Of a DNA stretch of 44,639 bases, positions 9,219-18,628 are shown piece by piece. The position numbers and the translations under genes are program-made. The notes beneath the pieces are model-generated. The model did not search any database. It was not told the DNA's origin and saw nothing but the letters and a program-made list of their open reading frames with translations. Origin of the DNA: an uncultured Clostridia bacterium (GTDB lineage Bacteria; Bacillota; Clostridia; TANB77; CAG-508); NCBI GenBank assembly GCA_944386155.1, contig CALWZY010000002.1:1-44639 (forward strand). The letters run 5' to 3'. Numbering within the stretch: position 1 is the stretch's first letter; each line of letters opens with the position of its first letter.

Positions 9219-9518
9219 TTAATCTACATTTACTACTACATTTTCTTCTTTACTCTCTACTTCATTATTGTTAGAGATATTTTCTTCTGTTTCATCAGTT
9301 TCATCTACTACGTTAGTTTCTTTTGTTTCTTCTTTCTCTTCTTCAACTAATTCATTATTTTTCGTAATAATGTTTTGAGTCATTTGATCAATTTTTTCAT
9401 CATTTCTTTTATTAGTTATAATTATCATAATATCTGCAATTAATATCAAAATTAACACAACTGATATTACAATAATACCTAAATTTATACTAATCTTTTT
9501 AGTATTCTTATCTTCCAT
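9219..9518 (-). CDS. Small single-pass membrane protein with acidic tail
   Basis: 99 residues: a short Lys-rich N-terminus, one hydrophobic helix at about 12-33, then a Glu/Asn/Thr-rich, low-complexity tail presumably outside the cell. AGAGGAG precedes the ATG. It follows the replication-relaxation-like gene by about 30 bases and is likely in the same transcript. No family recognised. Confidence 0.8.
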   Translation of the reverse strand: MEDKNTKKISINLGIIVISVVLILILIADIMIIITNKRNDEKIDQMTQNIITKNNELVEEEKEETKETNVVDETDETEENISNNNEVESKEENVVVNVD

Positions 9519-9547
9519 ATTATCTCCTCTACATATATAAAAATATT

Positions 9548-10483
9548 TTATCCAAGTATTTTAACATCTATATTATTCATTTTGTATTTTCCTGTTTTAT
9601 CATCTGTTCCGAACTCTACAAGTGATTTATTAAGTTTAGTACTATTTTGACTTAAATCTGTTGTAAAATATATTTTAATATTCTTTAATTCTATATTATG
9701 TGTTACTATTTCTTTAAATATTTCTATCATATGTTTTTCATCTTCTGCAACTAATATTAGTTGAGGTGGTCTTTCATATCCAGAATCAAATTGAACGAAA
9801 TTTCCATAGAAATCTTCATATAGTTTCATTCTATCTACGAATCTACTTTCCCAATCTTCTTCTCTTCTTACTACATCAAATACAAAATCCATACTTGCAT
9901 TATTTTTTGAAATCTTTACTCCACCATTAGCCTTAAAAGTTTTTCCAGCTTGTTTAGCAGTAATTGCTGGTTTTACAGTATAACTGTCAAAAGCTTCAAC
10001 TTTTCTCATATAAGCTATAATTACTTGATTTCCAGCTAATCTCTTTTTAATCATAACTACTGGTTTTGTATTATCTGTTGGTTGCCATTTACATTCAATA
10101 TTTCTCGAATTTAATAAATATTTTCCCATCTTTTCTAAACAATAAACTCTATATATACATTTTCCATCTTCTGTTGAGAAATAATATCTTGTTAATATCT
10201 TTGTTTTAATTAATTGCTCTAATTTATTATTTAATTTATCCTGAGACTTAATATCAACATTTCTGTGAACTAATATTTGATATATCTGTCTTGAAGTCAT
10301 AAATTCAAATTCATTAACAAGCTCTAATATCTTAAAATGAATTTCAGAAATATGTCCTAAGTTAATCCTATGGATAATTTGATTAATTGAAACATATCCG
10401 TCTTTTCCGTCAAAAGTTTTAATTTCTCCTTCCTTCATTGCAAATGGTGACACTTGCGTTTTGATTTTCTCATCTTCTACCAT
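9548..10483 (-). CDS. Replication-relaxation-like winged-helix protein
   Basis: 311 residues. Residues about 45-105 form a winged-helix-like segment (LELVNEFEFMTSRQIYQIL, then a second helix with LEQLIKTKILTRYYF and a YRVYCLE wing). A conserved alpha/beta C-terminal half follows, with FVFDVVRREEDWESRF. This layout resembles the replication-relaxation family (Replic_Relax) of plasmids and ICEs, often found beside TraG/VirD4 genes. The assignment is by pattern, not search. It follows the S1 protein gene on the same strand by 34 bases, with AGGAGG before the ATG. Confidence 0.6.
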   Translation of the reverse strand: MVEDEKIKTQVSPFAMKEGEIKTFDGKDGYVSINQIIHRINLGHISEIHFKILELVNEFEFMTSRQIYQILVHRNVDIKSQDKLNNKLEQLIKTKILTRYYFSTEDGKCIYRVYCLEKMGKYLLNSRNIECKWQPTDNTKPVVMIKKRLAGNQVIIAYMRKVEAFDSYTVKPAITAKQAGKTFKANGGVKISKNNASMDFVFDVVRREEDWESRFVDRMKLYEDFYGNFVQFDSGYERPPQLILVAEDEKHMIEIFKEIVTHNIELKNIKIYFTTDLSQNSTKLNKSLVEFGTDDKTGKYKMNNIDVKILG

Positions 10484-10517
10484 TTTAATTCCCTCCTATT
10501 TAAATTATTATTTAGGT

Positions 10518-11030
10518 TTAAATAATTAACAATTTGATTTTCTTTTTGTCTTTAACAATTTTCTTGATAAAAACATCTACAGTTTGACCATACTCATAAC
10601 CATCTTTATATTCTGCAAGTCCTACTAAGTTAGGTCTTAACTCTATAAAGATACCATTTCCTTTCTTTTCTGTTTCTCTGACAATACCTTTTACTTTAGA
10701 ACCTTCTTCATAGTTTTCCACATTTTCTTCCCAAGTTCCTAGTAATTCTTTATGTGTAAGTTCAATCCTGTTCAAATCTTTGTCTACTGATTTTATCATA
10801 ACATTAATCTTTTGTCCAACTGAAAATCTTTCTGCAGGACTTTTTATTCTTGATACTGAAATATCTTCTATATGAAGAAGTCCTATAACTCCTTTATCTA
10901 CCTCAACAAAAGCTCCAAATGGTTTTATACTTTTAACAGTCCCTGTTAAAACTTCTCCTTGTTTTGCGCCATGCTGAATCCAATCTATTCCTTCTTCAGA
11001 AATATATTTTTTTGGAAACTTATTATTCAT
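10518..11030 (-). CDS. Protein with two S1 RNA-binding domains
   Basis: 170 residues. Two OB-fold S1 units occupy about 21-95 (GEVLTGTVKSIKPFGAFVEV, with GLLHIEDIS) and 103-170 (GSKVKGIVRETEKKGNGIFIEL). It should bind single-stranded RNA and may act on translation or RNA turnover. It is shorter than ribosomal protein S1. It lies 60 bases downstream of rluB on the same strand, with AAGGAGAG before the ATG. The exact role is unknown. Confidence 0.85.
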   Translation of the reverse strand: MNNKFPKKYISEEGIDWIQHGAKQGEVLTGTVKSIKPFGAFVEVDKGVIGLLHIEDISVSRIKSPAERFSVGQKINVMIKSVDKDLNRIELTHKELLGTWEENVENYEEGSKVKGIVRETEKKGNGIFIELRPNLVGLAEYKDGYEYGQTVDVFIKKIVKDKKKIKLLII

Positions 11031-11090
11031 TTTTTTCTCTCCTTATCTTTTGTAAATCTTTTGTATTTTCATACCTAATTTATTTTATCA

Positions 11091-11809
11091 CTATTTAATT
11101 AAAGATTCTACCTCTTTTTCAGTTAAATATCTCCAATTTCCTATTTTTAAATTTTTCAAATCTATATTACCTATTTTAGATCTATGAAGTGCTAAAACGT
11201 GTTTTCCTATTTTTTCACACATTTTTCTAACTTGCCTATTTCTTCCCTCATGTATTATAATTTCAAGTCTTGTTTTATTATTTTCTATATCTTCTTTTAT
11301 TCTTTTTACTTTAGCAGGACTAGTTATAAACTCATCTTCGATTTTTACACCATTTCGCAATATCTCTATTTCTTCATCTGTAACTTTTCCTTTAACTGTT
11401 ACAGTATATGTTTTTGTAACTTCATGTTTTGGATGAGTTAATTTATATACAAAATCGCCATCATTAGTAAGTATCAAAGCACCAGATGTATACATATCAA
11501 GTCTTCCAACTGGAACTAATCTTTTATCTAATTTTACTAAGTCTAATACTTTATCTCTTCCAAATTGTTCTTTTGCAGTAGTAACATATCCGTATAGGTT
11601 TATTTAATAATATATATACCTTCTCTTCTTGTTTTTTTACTACATTTCCATTATACGTAATAATATCTCTATCTGGATTTACTTTGATTCCTAGAGTTTT
11701 TATAACTTTTCCATTTACTGAAACTTTTCCATCTAATATTAACTTTTCAGCATTTCTTCTAGATGTAATCCCGAGCCTCTGCTAAAAATTTTTGTAATCT
11801 TTCTTCCAC
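11091..11809 (-). CDS. rluB: 23S rRNA pseudouridine synthase RluB-like, interrupted by two +1 CGG sites
   Basis: RsuA/RluB-family pseudouridine synthase with an N-terminal S4 domain (MEERLQKFLAEAG, SRRNAEKLI) and a catalytic domain with GRLDMYTSGALILTNDG; the Asp of GRLD is the catalytic residue. GTG 11809 overlaps the rluD stop (TAGTG) and has AGAGGA at 7 bases. The frame is broken twice: 12 codons, then CGG at 11773; 60 codons, then CGG at 11592; then 166 codons to the stop. Dropping the C before each GGR restores a 238-residue protein of normal length and the invariant glycines of AEAG and NKPIGYV. Without shifting, translation stops after about 16 codons. Either functional through recoding or a pseudogene. 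The intact remainder and absence of other lesions favour function. Confidence 0.85.
11590..11592 (-). other. +1 recoding site 2 in rluB (ATA CGG A)
   Basis: Zero-frame CGG after ATA. Omitting the C gives ATA GGA TAT, which encodes the IGY of the conserved NKPIGYVTT motif. Confidence 0.75.
11771..11773 (-). other. +1 recoding site 1 in rluB (GCT CGG G)
   Basis: Zero-frame CGG after GCT. Omitting the C gives GCT GGG ATT, which encodes the conserved AGI of the S4 domain. In the zero frame a TAG follows three codons later. An AGAGG lies two bases upstream of the CGG. Confidence 0.75.
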
Positions 11810-12736
11810 TATACTAATTCCTCTTCTTTATCTAATTTTTCTAAAACATCTTTAAAATATTCAGGAAGTTTAGCTTCAAAACTTATTCTTTTTTTTGTAA
11901 TAGGATGATTAAATTCAATTTTTTTTGCATGAAGCATTTGTCCTTCTACATTAAAAGGATTTTTTCCATTTGAATAAACTGCATCCCCTACTACTGGATG
12001 GCCAATTTCAGCCATGTGCACTCTTATCTGATGAGTCCTTCCTGTTTCAATTATAAGTTCAATATATGTATAATTTTTATATCTTTTAAGTACTGTAAAA
12101 TGAGTTATTGCATTTTTTCCTTTTCTTGTAACAGCCATCTTTTTTCTATCTTTATCACTTCTACCTATAGGCATGTCTATTGTTGCATTATTTTCTTTTA
12201 TTACTCCTCTTACTAAAGCAACATACGTTTTCTTTACAGTATGATTTTTTATTTGATTACTCAAATCTAAATGTGATTTATCATTTTTTGCAACTATAAT
12301 AACTCCTGATGTATCTTTATCTAATCTATGAACTATACCAGGTCTTATAACTCCTCCTATCCCTGATAAAGAATCTTTACAATAATTTAGCACAGCATTT
12401 GCTAAAGTCCCATTTGGATTTCCATTTCCGTGGATGAACTACCATTCCTTTTTCTTTATTTACAATTAAAATATCTTTATCTTCATAAATAATATCTAAT
12501 GGTATATTCTCAGCTTCCATAATAGATTCTTTTGCTTCTTCTTTTCTTATTGTAATTTTATCATTTAGCTTTACTTTATAAGAAGCTTTTTCTTTTTTTC
12601 CATTTACTAAGACATTATTCTCATCTATCATTCTTTGCACTGAATTTCTCGTTAAATCTTCATCTAATGCCACAGTAACTTTATCTAATCTTTGGTTATT
12701 TAATTCTTCTGTTATAGTGTATATTTTTTCTTCCAA
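11809..12736 (-). CDS. rluD: 23S rRNA pseudouridine synthase RluD-like, interrupted by one +1 CGG site
   Basis: RluA/RluD-family enzyme. The S4 domain (LNNQRLDKVTVALDEDLTRN) occupies about residues 10-70. The catalytic motif is HRLDKDTSGVIIVAKN, with Asp in RLD, followed by GRTHQIRVHMAEIGHPVVGD. I prefer TTG 12736, right after the upstream gene's stop and 8 bases from AGGA; an ATG at 12745 is the alternative. After 102 codons the zero frame meets CGG at 12430. Dropping its C restores VHPGNGNPNGTLANAV and a 308-residue protein of normal size. The family converts uridines in helix 69 of 23S rRNA, though exact sites here are unproven. Confidence 0.87.
12428..12430 (-). other. +1 recoding site in rluD (CCA CGG A)
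   Basis: Zero-frame CGG after CCA. Skipping the C gives CCA GGA AAT, restoring the invariant HPG of the RluD family. Confidence 0.75.
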
Positions 12737-12737
12737 A

Positions 12738-14438
12738 TTAAACATTCCTTTCATAAACTGTAAAATTATTGTCTCTGTATAAAACTTTATAATTATCATC
12801 GTTTCTTAAAAGCATTGATAATTTTGAATTAGTATAAGATATTACATGTGTTATATCATATTTATTAAATACAGTTTCATATTGTACTGAAATTGTACAT
12901 ACTTTTTGAACATCCATAAATATATCAGTTCCATCTTTAGGATCTTTTGTTTTTGTATTATATTCTGGTGTATATAAATCACACCTAGAATCTATCATAA
13001 CAGGAATTCCTCTATATAACAGATAACTTCCATAATTATATTCATTAAATAATCTTATATTTTCTAAATCTAAATTGTTTAAAATCCAATTTGAAGCTGC
13101 AACAGGATAAGAATTTGTAATATATTCATTACCTGCTTTTTCTTTATAAAATTTAGATCCTATTAAAAATACAACACATATAATAAATGCTGCCCCTACA
13201 ATGCTTGAAAAAGTATATAATAACTTTTTCTTAGATGTAGGAATATGATTATCAAGTAAATTAGAAAATAACTCTACAACTATTGGTATTCCTATCAAAG
13301 CAAGCATTGAAAACTGTCTTCTTGTTATAAATGTTAATGCTATTAAACCGATTAAAAAGAATATGTTTTTAGCTCTTATTTTAGTATCTGTAAAAATTAA
13401 TAAAAATAGTGTAACTACTAAAAATATTATACATTCTTCATTATCTACTAATGTAAGTGGCAAATGCTCATTTATAACACTTGTTGTATTTCCAATCATT
13501 GTTTTATATAAATATGTATATGGAGTAGATAGGCCAAGTGGTGTTAATAATCCTGTAAAAATACATATAATAAAAATTAAAAATAACCACTTATAATTTT
13601 TATTTTTTTCAATTTTAACCTTATAAGGATTTTCAAAATAATATTCTCTTTTTGATTTATTATCTTTTAACTTTTCATCTAATGTGTTTATTTTTTCTTC
13701 TATCTTTTCGCTCTTTTTTATTTTGTTTATTATTCTCCAAAATACTTTTTTAAATTTTAATATGAAATCAAAATTTAATATCTGTAAAGATAATATATAT
13801 TCTGCAATATAAGGAAGATAAAGTACAAAGTAAAAAGGCCATACTGCTACATGCAGATTAGCAATAGCAATAGGAATTATAATTAAAGGCAAAGCATATC
13901 TTTTTTTAGAAGTTTCTAAAAACTTCTCAATAAAATATACTGTTAGTACAAAAAGTATAAATGTTACAAGTTGAGCTCTTGCAGTAATATATGGTTTTAA
14001 ACAATACATAGCAAGCATAGCACCTAAAAAAGATACTACACTGTTTTTTGAAAGTTTGTTACTTAGCATATATATAGAAAGTCCTAAGATAGCAGCAAAT
14101 ATGATTGTTGATGCATAAATTCCATCCCATTCAAAAAAGCTGTATATTTTATACATAAAAAAATCATAAAGCCAATGAGGAAATGTATATGGAAGATCTA
14201 TCCATGAAAAAGGATCTTCTGTCAGATTAGAAATTCCATTTTGAGAGATATATTCTCCTATCTTAACTGTATAAAATGTATCATTTTGAAGTGTTTTTGG
14301 AGATATTGCAATAGCAAATAAAATAATACAAATAATAGCAACAATATGAAATTTAATCTTACTTACTTTTTCTTTTGATGATTTTTCCATATTCTCTAAA
14401 ATTTCTATACTTTCTACATTCTTTATATTTTCTTCCAT
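12738..14438 (-). CDS. Polytopic membrane protein, GT-C-like, function unknown
   Basis: 566 residues with about 11-12 hydrophobic helices and a periplasm-facing segment near residues 25-70 (DPFSWIDLPYTFPHWLYD). A soluble C-terminal part of roughly 110 residues carries the conserved-looking PVMIDSRCDLYTPEYN stretch. The layout recalls GT-C-fold glycosyltransferases, but I cannot assign a donor. Its stop codon lies one base before the proposed TTG start of rluD, so the two are probably coupled. AGGAG precedes the ATG by 10 bases. Confidence 0.75.
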   Translation of the reverse strand: MEENIKNVESIEILENMEKSSKEKVSKIKFHIVAIICIILFAIAISPKTLQNDTFYTVKIGEYISQNGISNLTEDPFSWIDLPYTFPHWLYDFFMYKIYSFFEWDGIYASTIIFAAILGLSIYMLSNKLSKNSVVSFLGAMLAMYCLKPYITARAQLVTFILFVLTVYFIEKFLETSKKRYALPLIIIPIAIANLHVAVWPFYFVLYLPYIAEYILSLQILNFDFILKFKKVFWRIINKIKKSEKIEEKINTLDEKLKDNKSKREYYFENPYKVKIEKNKNYKWLFLIFIICIFTGLLTPLGLSTPYTYLYKTMIGNTTSVINEHLPLTLVDNEECIIFLVVTLFLLIFTDTKIRAKNIFFLIGLIALTFITRRQFSMLALIGIPIVVELFSNLLDNHIPTSKKKLLYTFSSIVGAAFIICVVFLIGSKFYKEKAGNEYITNSYPVAASNWILNNLDLENIRLFNEYNYGSYLLYRGIPVMIDSRCDLYTPEYNTKTKDPKDGTDIFMDVQKVCTISVQYETVFNKYDITHVISYTNSKLSMLLRNDDNYKVLYRDNNFTVYERNV

Positions 14439-14538
14439 AACTTGTTTTCTCCTAAATCAAAATAATCAAATATTCTAAACATAAGTATTATATCAAATAT
14501 GGACAAATCATGCAATTACTTAAACACACCAAAACTAT

Positions 14539-14564
14539 AAAAAGACTATAATTATAGTCTTTTT
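14539..14564 (-). terminator. Terminator of the Bat-type operon (bidirectional)
   Basis: Perfect palindrome AAAAAGACTATA/TATAGTCTTTTT just after the TPR gene. Confidence 0.85.
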
Positions 14565-14566
14565 AC

Positions 14567-15247
14567 TTACCATGTTTTACCGTTATAATACTCATATTCA
14601 TTCAAAAGGCTATTTGTTAACTCTAACCCTTCAATTCTATTTTCATATGCTCCATCTTTATCTTCTTTTATCTTTTCCCTTCCTTTTGAATCGTCTTCAT
14701 CTTTTTTATTATTTTCATCTTTATCGCTATCGCCTTTTTTAGTTTCTTCTTGTTTTCTTCTTAAGCTATCTTCAAAATCATCAATATCATTTTTTAAATC
14801 TTGAGCATCATCATCATGTCCATCATTATCATTTGTTGCACAATCATTTTCTAAAAGTATATCTCGTGCATCATCTAATATATCAAGAGTCTCTTCAATT
14901 TTACTATCTGATAAGTCATAATCATCTTCTATCTCTTGAAGTTTAGCAAGTGCTAAATTTACTCTTATATCACATTCTTTTTCTTCAGATGGTTTTAGTT
15001 CAAGAGCTTTTTCATATTCTTCTATTGCCTTATTATATTCTCCATTTTTATAATATAAATTTCCTAAATTGTAATGATAAATATACGATTCATTTATATT
15101 TAAAAAAGATAAAAATAAAATATCTTTTTCATCATATTTTCCATCTTCATATAAAGATATAAATCTTTCGTTTACTATATATCTAAATAAAAAGAACAAT
15201 AATAATACAATTAAAATTACATATATGTATATAATAGTTTTTTTCAT
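14567..15247 (-). CDS. Membrane-anchored TPR protein, BatC-like
   Basis: 226 residues: an N-terminal membrane helix at about 5-23, then a TPR unit (YHYNLGNLYYKNGEYNKAIEEYEKALELKP), an acidic helical region, and a highly charged Asp/Glu/Lys tail. It is the last gene of a MoxR-DUF58-vWA-vWA operon, which is the place of BatC/TPR proteins in Bat systems. The ribosome site AAAGGA is 13 bases from the ATG, so initiation may be weak. Partner binding through the TPR is inferred. Confidence 0.8.
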   Translation of the reverse strand: MKKTIIYIYVILIVLLLFFLFRYIVNERFISLYEDGKYDEKDILFLSFLNINESYIYHYNLGNLYYKNGEYNKAIEEYEKALELKPSEEKECDIRVNLALAKLQEIEDDYDLSDSKIEETLDILDDARDILLENDCATNDNDGHDDDAQDLKNDIDDFEDSLRRKQEETKKGDSDKDENNKKDEDDSKGREKIKEDKDGAYENRIEGLELTNSLLNEYEYYNGKTW

Positions 15248-15335
15248 TATTTATAATTAATCCTTTCAGCTTATAAGTATTCATATAAAGTAAATATATT
15301 TTTATTTATCGTTTTATTTTTCATTTTCTATTTTT

Positions 15336-16277
15336 TTATAAATTCTTTTTATACCATAAAAATTCAAAAATAAGTAATATTATTAGTGGAATCGAAAAAA
15401 CATAATAAATATCAATATTGTTACTGTCTGCTTTATCAACAGAAGATGACGCTTCTTTTTTTATATTATATAAAATATCATCAATATCTGATTTATCTTC
15501 CATATGGACATATTCAATTCCTATATCACTTGCTATTTTATTTAAATTATCTTCATCAATTTTTGAAATAGCATCTCCTATAAATTCTCCTGTATTATCT
15601 TGAACGTAATAACTACTATTTGTAGTAGAATCATATTTCATTTTTCCACCTTTTTCAGTTCCATACCCTAAAACAGCTCCACCATCTACCAAATCATTAA
15701 GCCCTGAAAAGGATTCTAACTTACTATTTTCTGCTGTAATTTCCCCATCCGAAATGAAAAATAATATTCTTTTTCTTGTTTCATCTTTTTCTTTAGATTT
15801 TTTTAATTGTTCCTCTATCATGTCATAAGAAACATTTAAAGTCGTTCCTCTCCCATTTAAGTTATCCATAGTCTTTAATGTTTTAACCGCACTTTCTACC
15901 ATTGAAACATCTTTGGTATACGGAAATACTAATTGTGCTGTATTATTAAAGGTTATTAATGAAAAATTAGCTCCTGATAACTCTTCTAATATATAATCAC
16001 AATCTTCTTTTACACCATCTAATCTTCTTTCATACCCATCATAATCTTCTGCTACCATACTAAGAGTATTATCTATAACAAATAATACATCTATATTTGT
16101 AGTAACAATTTGTGATGTTCCTGATTTTAACTGAATTCTTAAATTTATAATAAATAATAAAATTATTATTAGAACTTGTCTTAGTGCTCTTTTTTTATTA
16201 TTTCTAGTAATTAAAAATAATAAAACTATACATATAAGAGCCATAGCCCATATTGGCAATATTGGATTCACTATCAT
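15336..16277 (-). CDS. Membrane-anchored von Willebrand factor A protein, BatB-like
   Basis: 313 residues. Two N-terminal membrane helices (about 5-22 and 32-48), a vWA domain from about 62 with the MIDAS motif DNTLS and the downstream ISDGE, and a C-terminal helix (about 290-308). BatA/BatB proteins bind a metal and act as envelope-facing complexes with MoxR ATPases. The start ATG overlaps the stop of the preceding vWA gene (ATGA), so translation is coupled. Confidence 0.88.
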   Translation of the reverse strand: MIVNPILPIWAMALICIVLLFLITRNNKKRALRQVLIIILLFIINLRIQLKSGTSQIVTTNIDVLFVIDNTLSMVAEDYDGYERRLDGVKEDCDYILEELSGANFSLITFNNTAQLVFPYTKDVSMVESAVKTLKTMDNLNGRGTTLNVSYDMIEEQLKKSKEKDETRKRILFFISDGEITAENSKLESFSGLNDLVDGGAVLGYGTEKGGKMKYDSTTNSSYYVQDNTGEFIGDAISKIDEDNLNKIASDIGIEYVHMEDKSDIDDILYNIKKEASSSVDKADSNNIDIYYVFSIPLIILLIFEFLWYKKNL

Positions 16278-17302
16278 AATTTCACCTTTTTACTTAATAT
16301 AAACAATATTGATATACTAATAATCGTAATAATTAATATTATTTCTGGATAATCTATTTGCCTTGTCTGATTTTTAACTTCTATTAAACTTTTACCCTTT
16401 TCTTCTATATTACTTACTATATTTTCTACAGTTCCAGACGAACCTTCTTCAAAATATTCTCCACCTGTAAGTTCCATAGCATCTTTCATTTCTTCTCTAT
16501 CATCATCAACCATTTTAGTTGGTGATATTCCAAATACAATTATGTTTTTTTCTTTGCAAAACTCTGCCGCTTCTTTCAAAGTTAATTGTGGCTCCCCTGC
16601 TAATTGATTATCTGTTGAAAATATAATAATTCTGGTTCTTTCTTGTTCTTCATCAACATCTGGAAAATCATACACACAAGAAGCAAGTCCGTCTCCTATA
16701 AGAGAACTCCCATTTGTACTTAAAGTTCCTTCTCTTAAATAGCTTTCATAATATCTACTCTCATCTGATTGATTATATATCATCGTATAATCAGAACCAT
16801 ATATTTTAATTGAATTTTCTATGGCTTTTCCTAATGTATCTAATGTATTTAAGACATATTCATAATCATCTGTAAGTGGCACAAGTAGAACTGAAGAACC
16901 ATTAAATATACTTATGCCAAAACGTTCTCCTTCCATATTTTGTACAATATCTTTATAACTTTCAATTAATTGTAAATTCACATTATCAACAGATGTAGAT
17001 ACATCTAAACAAAGCATTATATCTCTAGAATATATTTTTGAATTTTCATTTTCAGTCTTAGATACCCTTGAAAGTAATACAGTAGAAGATAAAATACAAA
17101 TTATGCAAATAGCTAAAATCATAAATCTTATAATCTTATATTTTTTCATAAGTATATTATAATAAGGCAAACTTTTTGCATATTTAGTATTTGCGATCTT
17201 AGTACCATTTTTATATCCAGTTTTCTTTTTTATTTTTACAAAACTTAAAATTAAAATAATTACAATTCCTACAAATACTACAAAAGGATATCTTAATTCC
17301 AT
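16274..17302 (-). CDS. Membrane-anchored von Willebrand factor A protein, BatA-like
   Basis: 342 residues: N-terminal helices at about 8-22 and 58-80, a vWA domain with DVSTS MIDAS and a later FSTDNQ, and a C-terminal helix near 320-338. Same topology as its downstream neighbour, which suggests a paired complex. It overlaps the stop of the upstream gene by 10 bases. Confidence 0.88.
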   Translation of the reverse strand: MELRYPFVVFVGIVIILILSFVKIKKKTGYKNGTKIANTKYAKSLPYYNILMKKYKIIRFMILAICIICILSSTVLLSRVSKTENENSKIYSRDIMLCLDVSTSVDNVNLQLIESYKDIVQNMEGERFGISIFNGSSVLLVPLTDDYEYVLNTLDTLGKAIENSIKIYGSDYTMIYNQSDESRYYESYLREGTLSTNGSSLIGDGLASCVYDFPDVDEEQERTRIIIFSTDNQLAGEPQLTLKEAAEFCKEKNIIVFGISPTKMVDDDREEMKDAMELTGGEYFEEGSSGTVENIVSNIEEKGKSLIEVKNQTRQIDYPEIILIITIISISILFILSKKVKL

Positions 17303-17769
17303 TTTTCTATTACCTTTCTGGTTTTTTCAAGAGAAGTTTTTATATTTCCAACTGAATACTCTGCAAATTCTGGAGCATAATATTCTTCTATAAGTTCAGA
17401 TAAAATTGGCATCTTTAATTTCTCTATTTCTCTTAAAGTATAATTTTGAACTTTTATATTTGTAACCTCAAAAACAAAATATCTAATATTAGCACTCAGC
17501 ATTTGGTATGCATGTCTTACTGAAATTTTATTTGAATTTAGCTTTTCTTCTATATTGTCTAATCTTTTTAAATATTTTTCTTTTATTCTATTAATATCTT
17601 TCTCATCTAATTTCTTAATTTCTTCATTTTCAATTTCTATTTTAGGTCTGTTTTTTAGCTTTCTATAAATTATAATTGAAATTGTAAGAAGAACTAATAA
17701 AATTAATATTATTAGTTCTGGATAAATAGAATATGAAAATGGATCTTGTAAATTAACGCTTGTTTGCAT
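17293..17769 (-). CDS. Small membrane protein of the Bat-type operon (DUF4381-like)
   Basis: 158 residues with one N-terminal membrane helix at about 17-35, followed by a helical, charged cytoplasmic domain. Position between DUF58 and vWA genes matches the DUF4381-type component of MoxR operons. The family name is inferred from context. It overlaps the DUF58 stop by 17 bases. Confidence 0.7.
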   Translation of the reverse strand: MQTSVNLQDPFSYSIYPELIILILLVLLTISIIIYRKLKNRPKIEIENEEIKKLDEKDINRIKEKYLKRLDNIEEKLNSNKISVRHAYQMLSANIRYFVFEVTNIKVQNYTLREIEKLKMPILSELIEEYYAPEFAEYSVGNIKTSLEKTRKVIEKWN

Positions 17770-18628
17770 CTCTATGCCTTTCTAACAATTCAATTGTTTT
17801 ATTAGTTATTTCTTTAGTATTACTTATTGTAGATATTGAAATCTTATATTTACTACACTTTTTTACACATTTTTTAAACAAATCTTCTTTTGCTTTTTTT
17901 TCTAGTTCAAATAATTTCCTATCATTTAAAAAAATATGTGGTATATAAGATTCTCCATCTATATCATATACTTTTTTTCCTGTCATATATGCATCAGATA
18001 TATTCATAATTAATACATCATGTCTTAATGAAAGCTTTTTCAATATATTTTCATCTATATCTTCCATTCCTTGCAAATCTGTAATTATAAATATAATCAT
18101 TCTTTTATTAATAAATCTATTTATATAATTTAGTACTTTTACTAAAGAAGATTCATTTACTTTTTCTGAATCACTATCATAATTAGATAATATTCTTTCA
18201 ACATTTATTAAACCTTCTTTAAAAGGAAAGTATGATATTAATCCATCTCTATCATAAGTAGCTCCCACATAATCTCCGTTTTTTGATGCTAAATATGCCA
18301 TAGTTCCAGCACTCATAATTGCAATTTCTTTTTTTAAAACACCGTCACTTGTATCTGCTCTCATTTTTTTTCCTATATCTAACACAAGCATAATATTATG
18401 CTTTTTCTCAGCAATATATTGTCTCACTAAAATATTTCCGCTTCTTGCTGAAGCTTTCCAATCTATATCTTTTATATTATCTCCTATAACATATTCTCTT
18501 AAATCTTCAAAATTTAAGCTTCTACCTTTATAAATGGATTTATATGAACCATCTAATATATTAGAAGTTTTTTTGCTTGCATATATACTTATATTAGCTT
18601 TAATTTTATTAATATAACTTTTTATCAT
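17753..18628 (-). CDS. DUF58 protein of the MoxR operon
   Basis: 291 residues. Carries the DUF58 signature GRSLNFEDLREYVIGD then DIDWKASARSG, and a vWA-like stretch (NIMLVLDIGKKM, then FIITDLQG). These proteins accompany MoxR ATPases and are thought to be clients or adaptors. The ATG overlaps the moxR stop (ATGA). Confidence 0.92.
   Translation of the reverse strand: MIKSYINKIKANISIYASKKTSNILDGSYKSIYKGRSLNFEDLREYVIGDNIKDIDWKASARSGNILVRQYIAEKKHNIMLVLDIGKKMRADTSDGVLKKEIAIMSAGTMAYLASKNGDYVGATYDRDGLISYFPFKEGLINVERILSNYDSDSEKVNESSLVKVLNYINRFINKRMIIFIITDLQGMEDIDENILKKLSLRHDVLIMNISDAYMTGKKVYDIDGESYIPHIFLNDRKLFELEKKAKEDLFKKCVKKCSKYKISISTISNTKEITNKTIELLERHRDANKR

Noticed and set aside
11760-11790. 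prfB-like Shine-Dalgarno-stimulated frameshift as a general mechanism
   Set aside because: Only the first rluB site has an AGAGG close upstream; the other three lack it and have no slippery P-site codon.
11091-12736. rluB and rluD as simple pseudogenes
   Set aside because: Decay should give mixed lesions. Here all lesions are one motif, at invariant glycines, with the rest of the coding sequence and ribosome sites intact.
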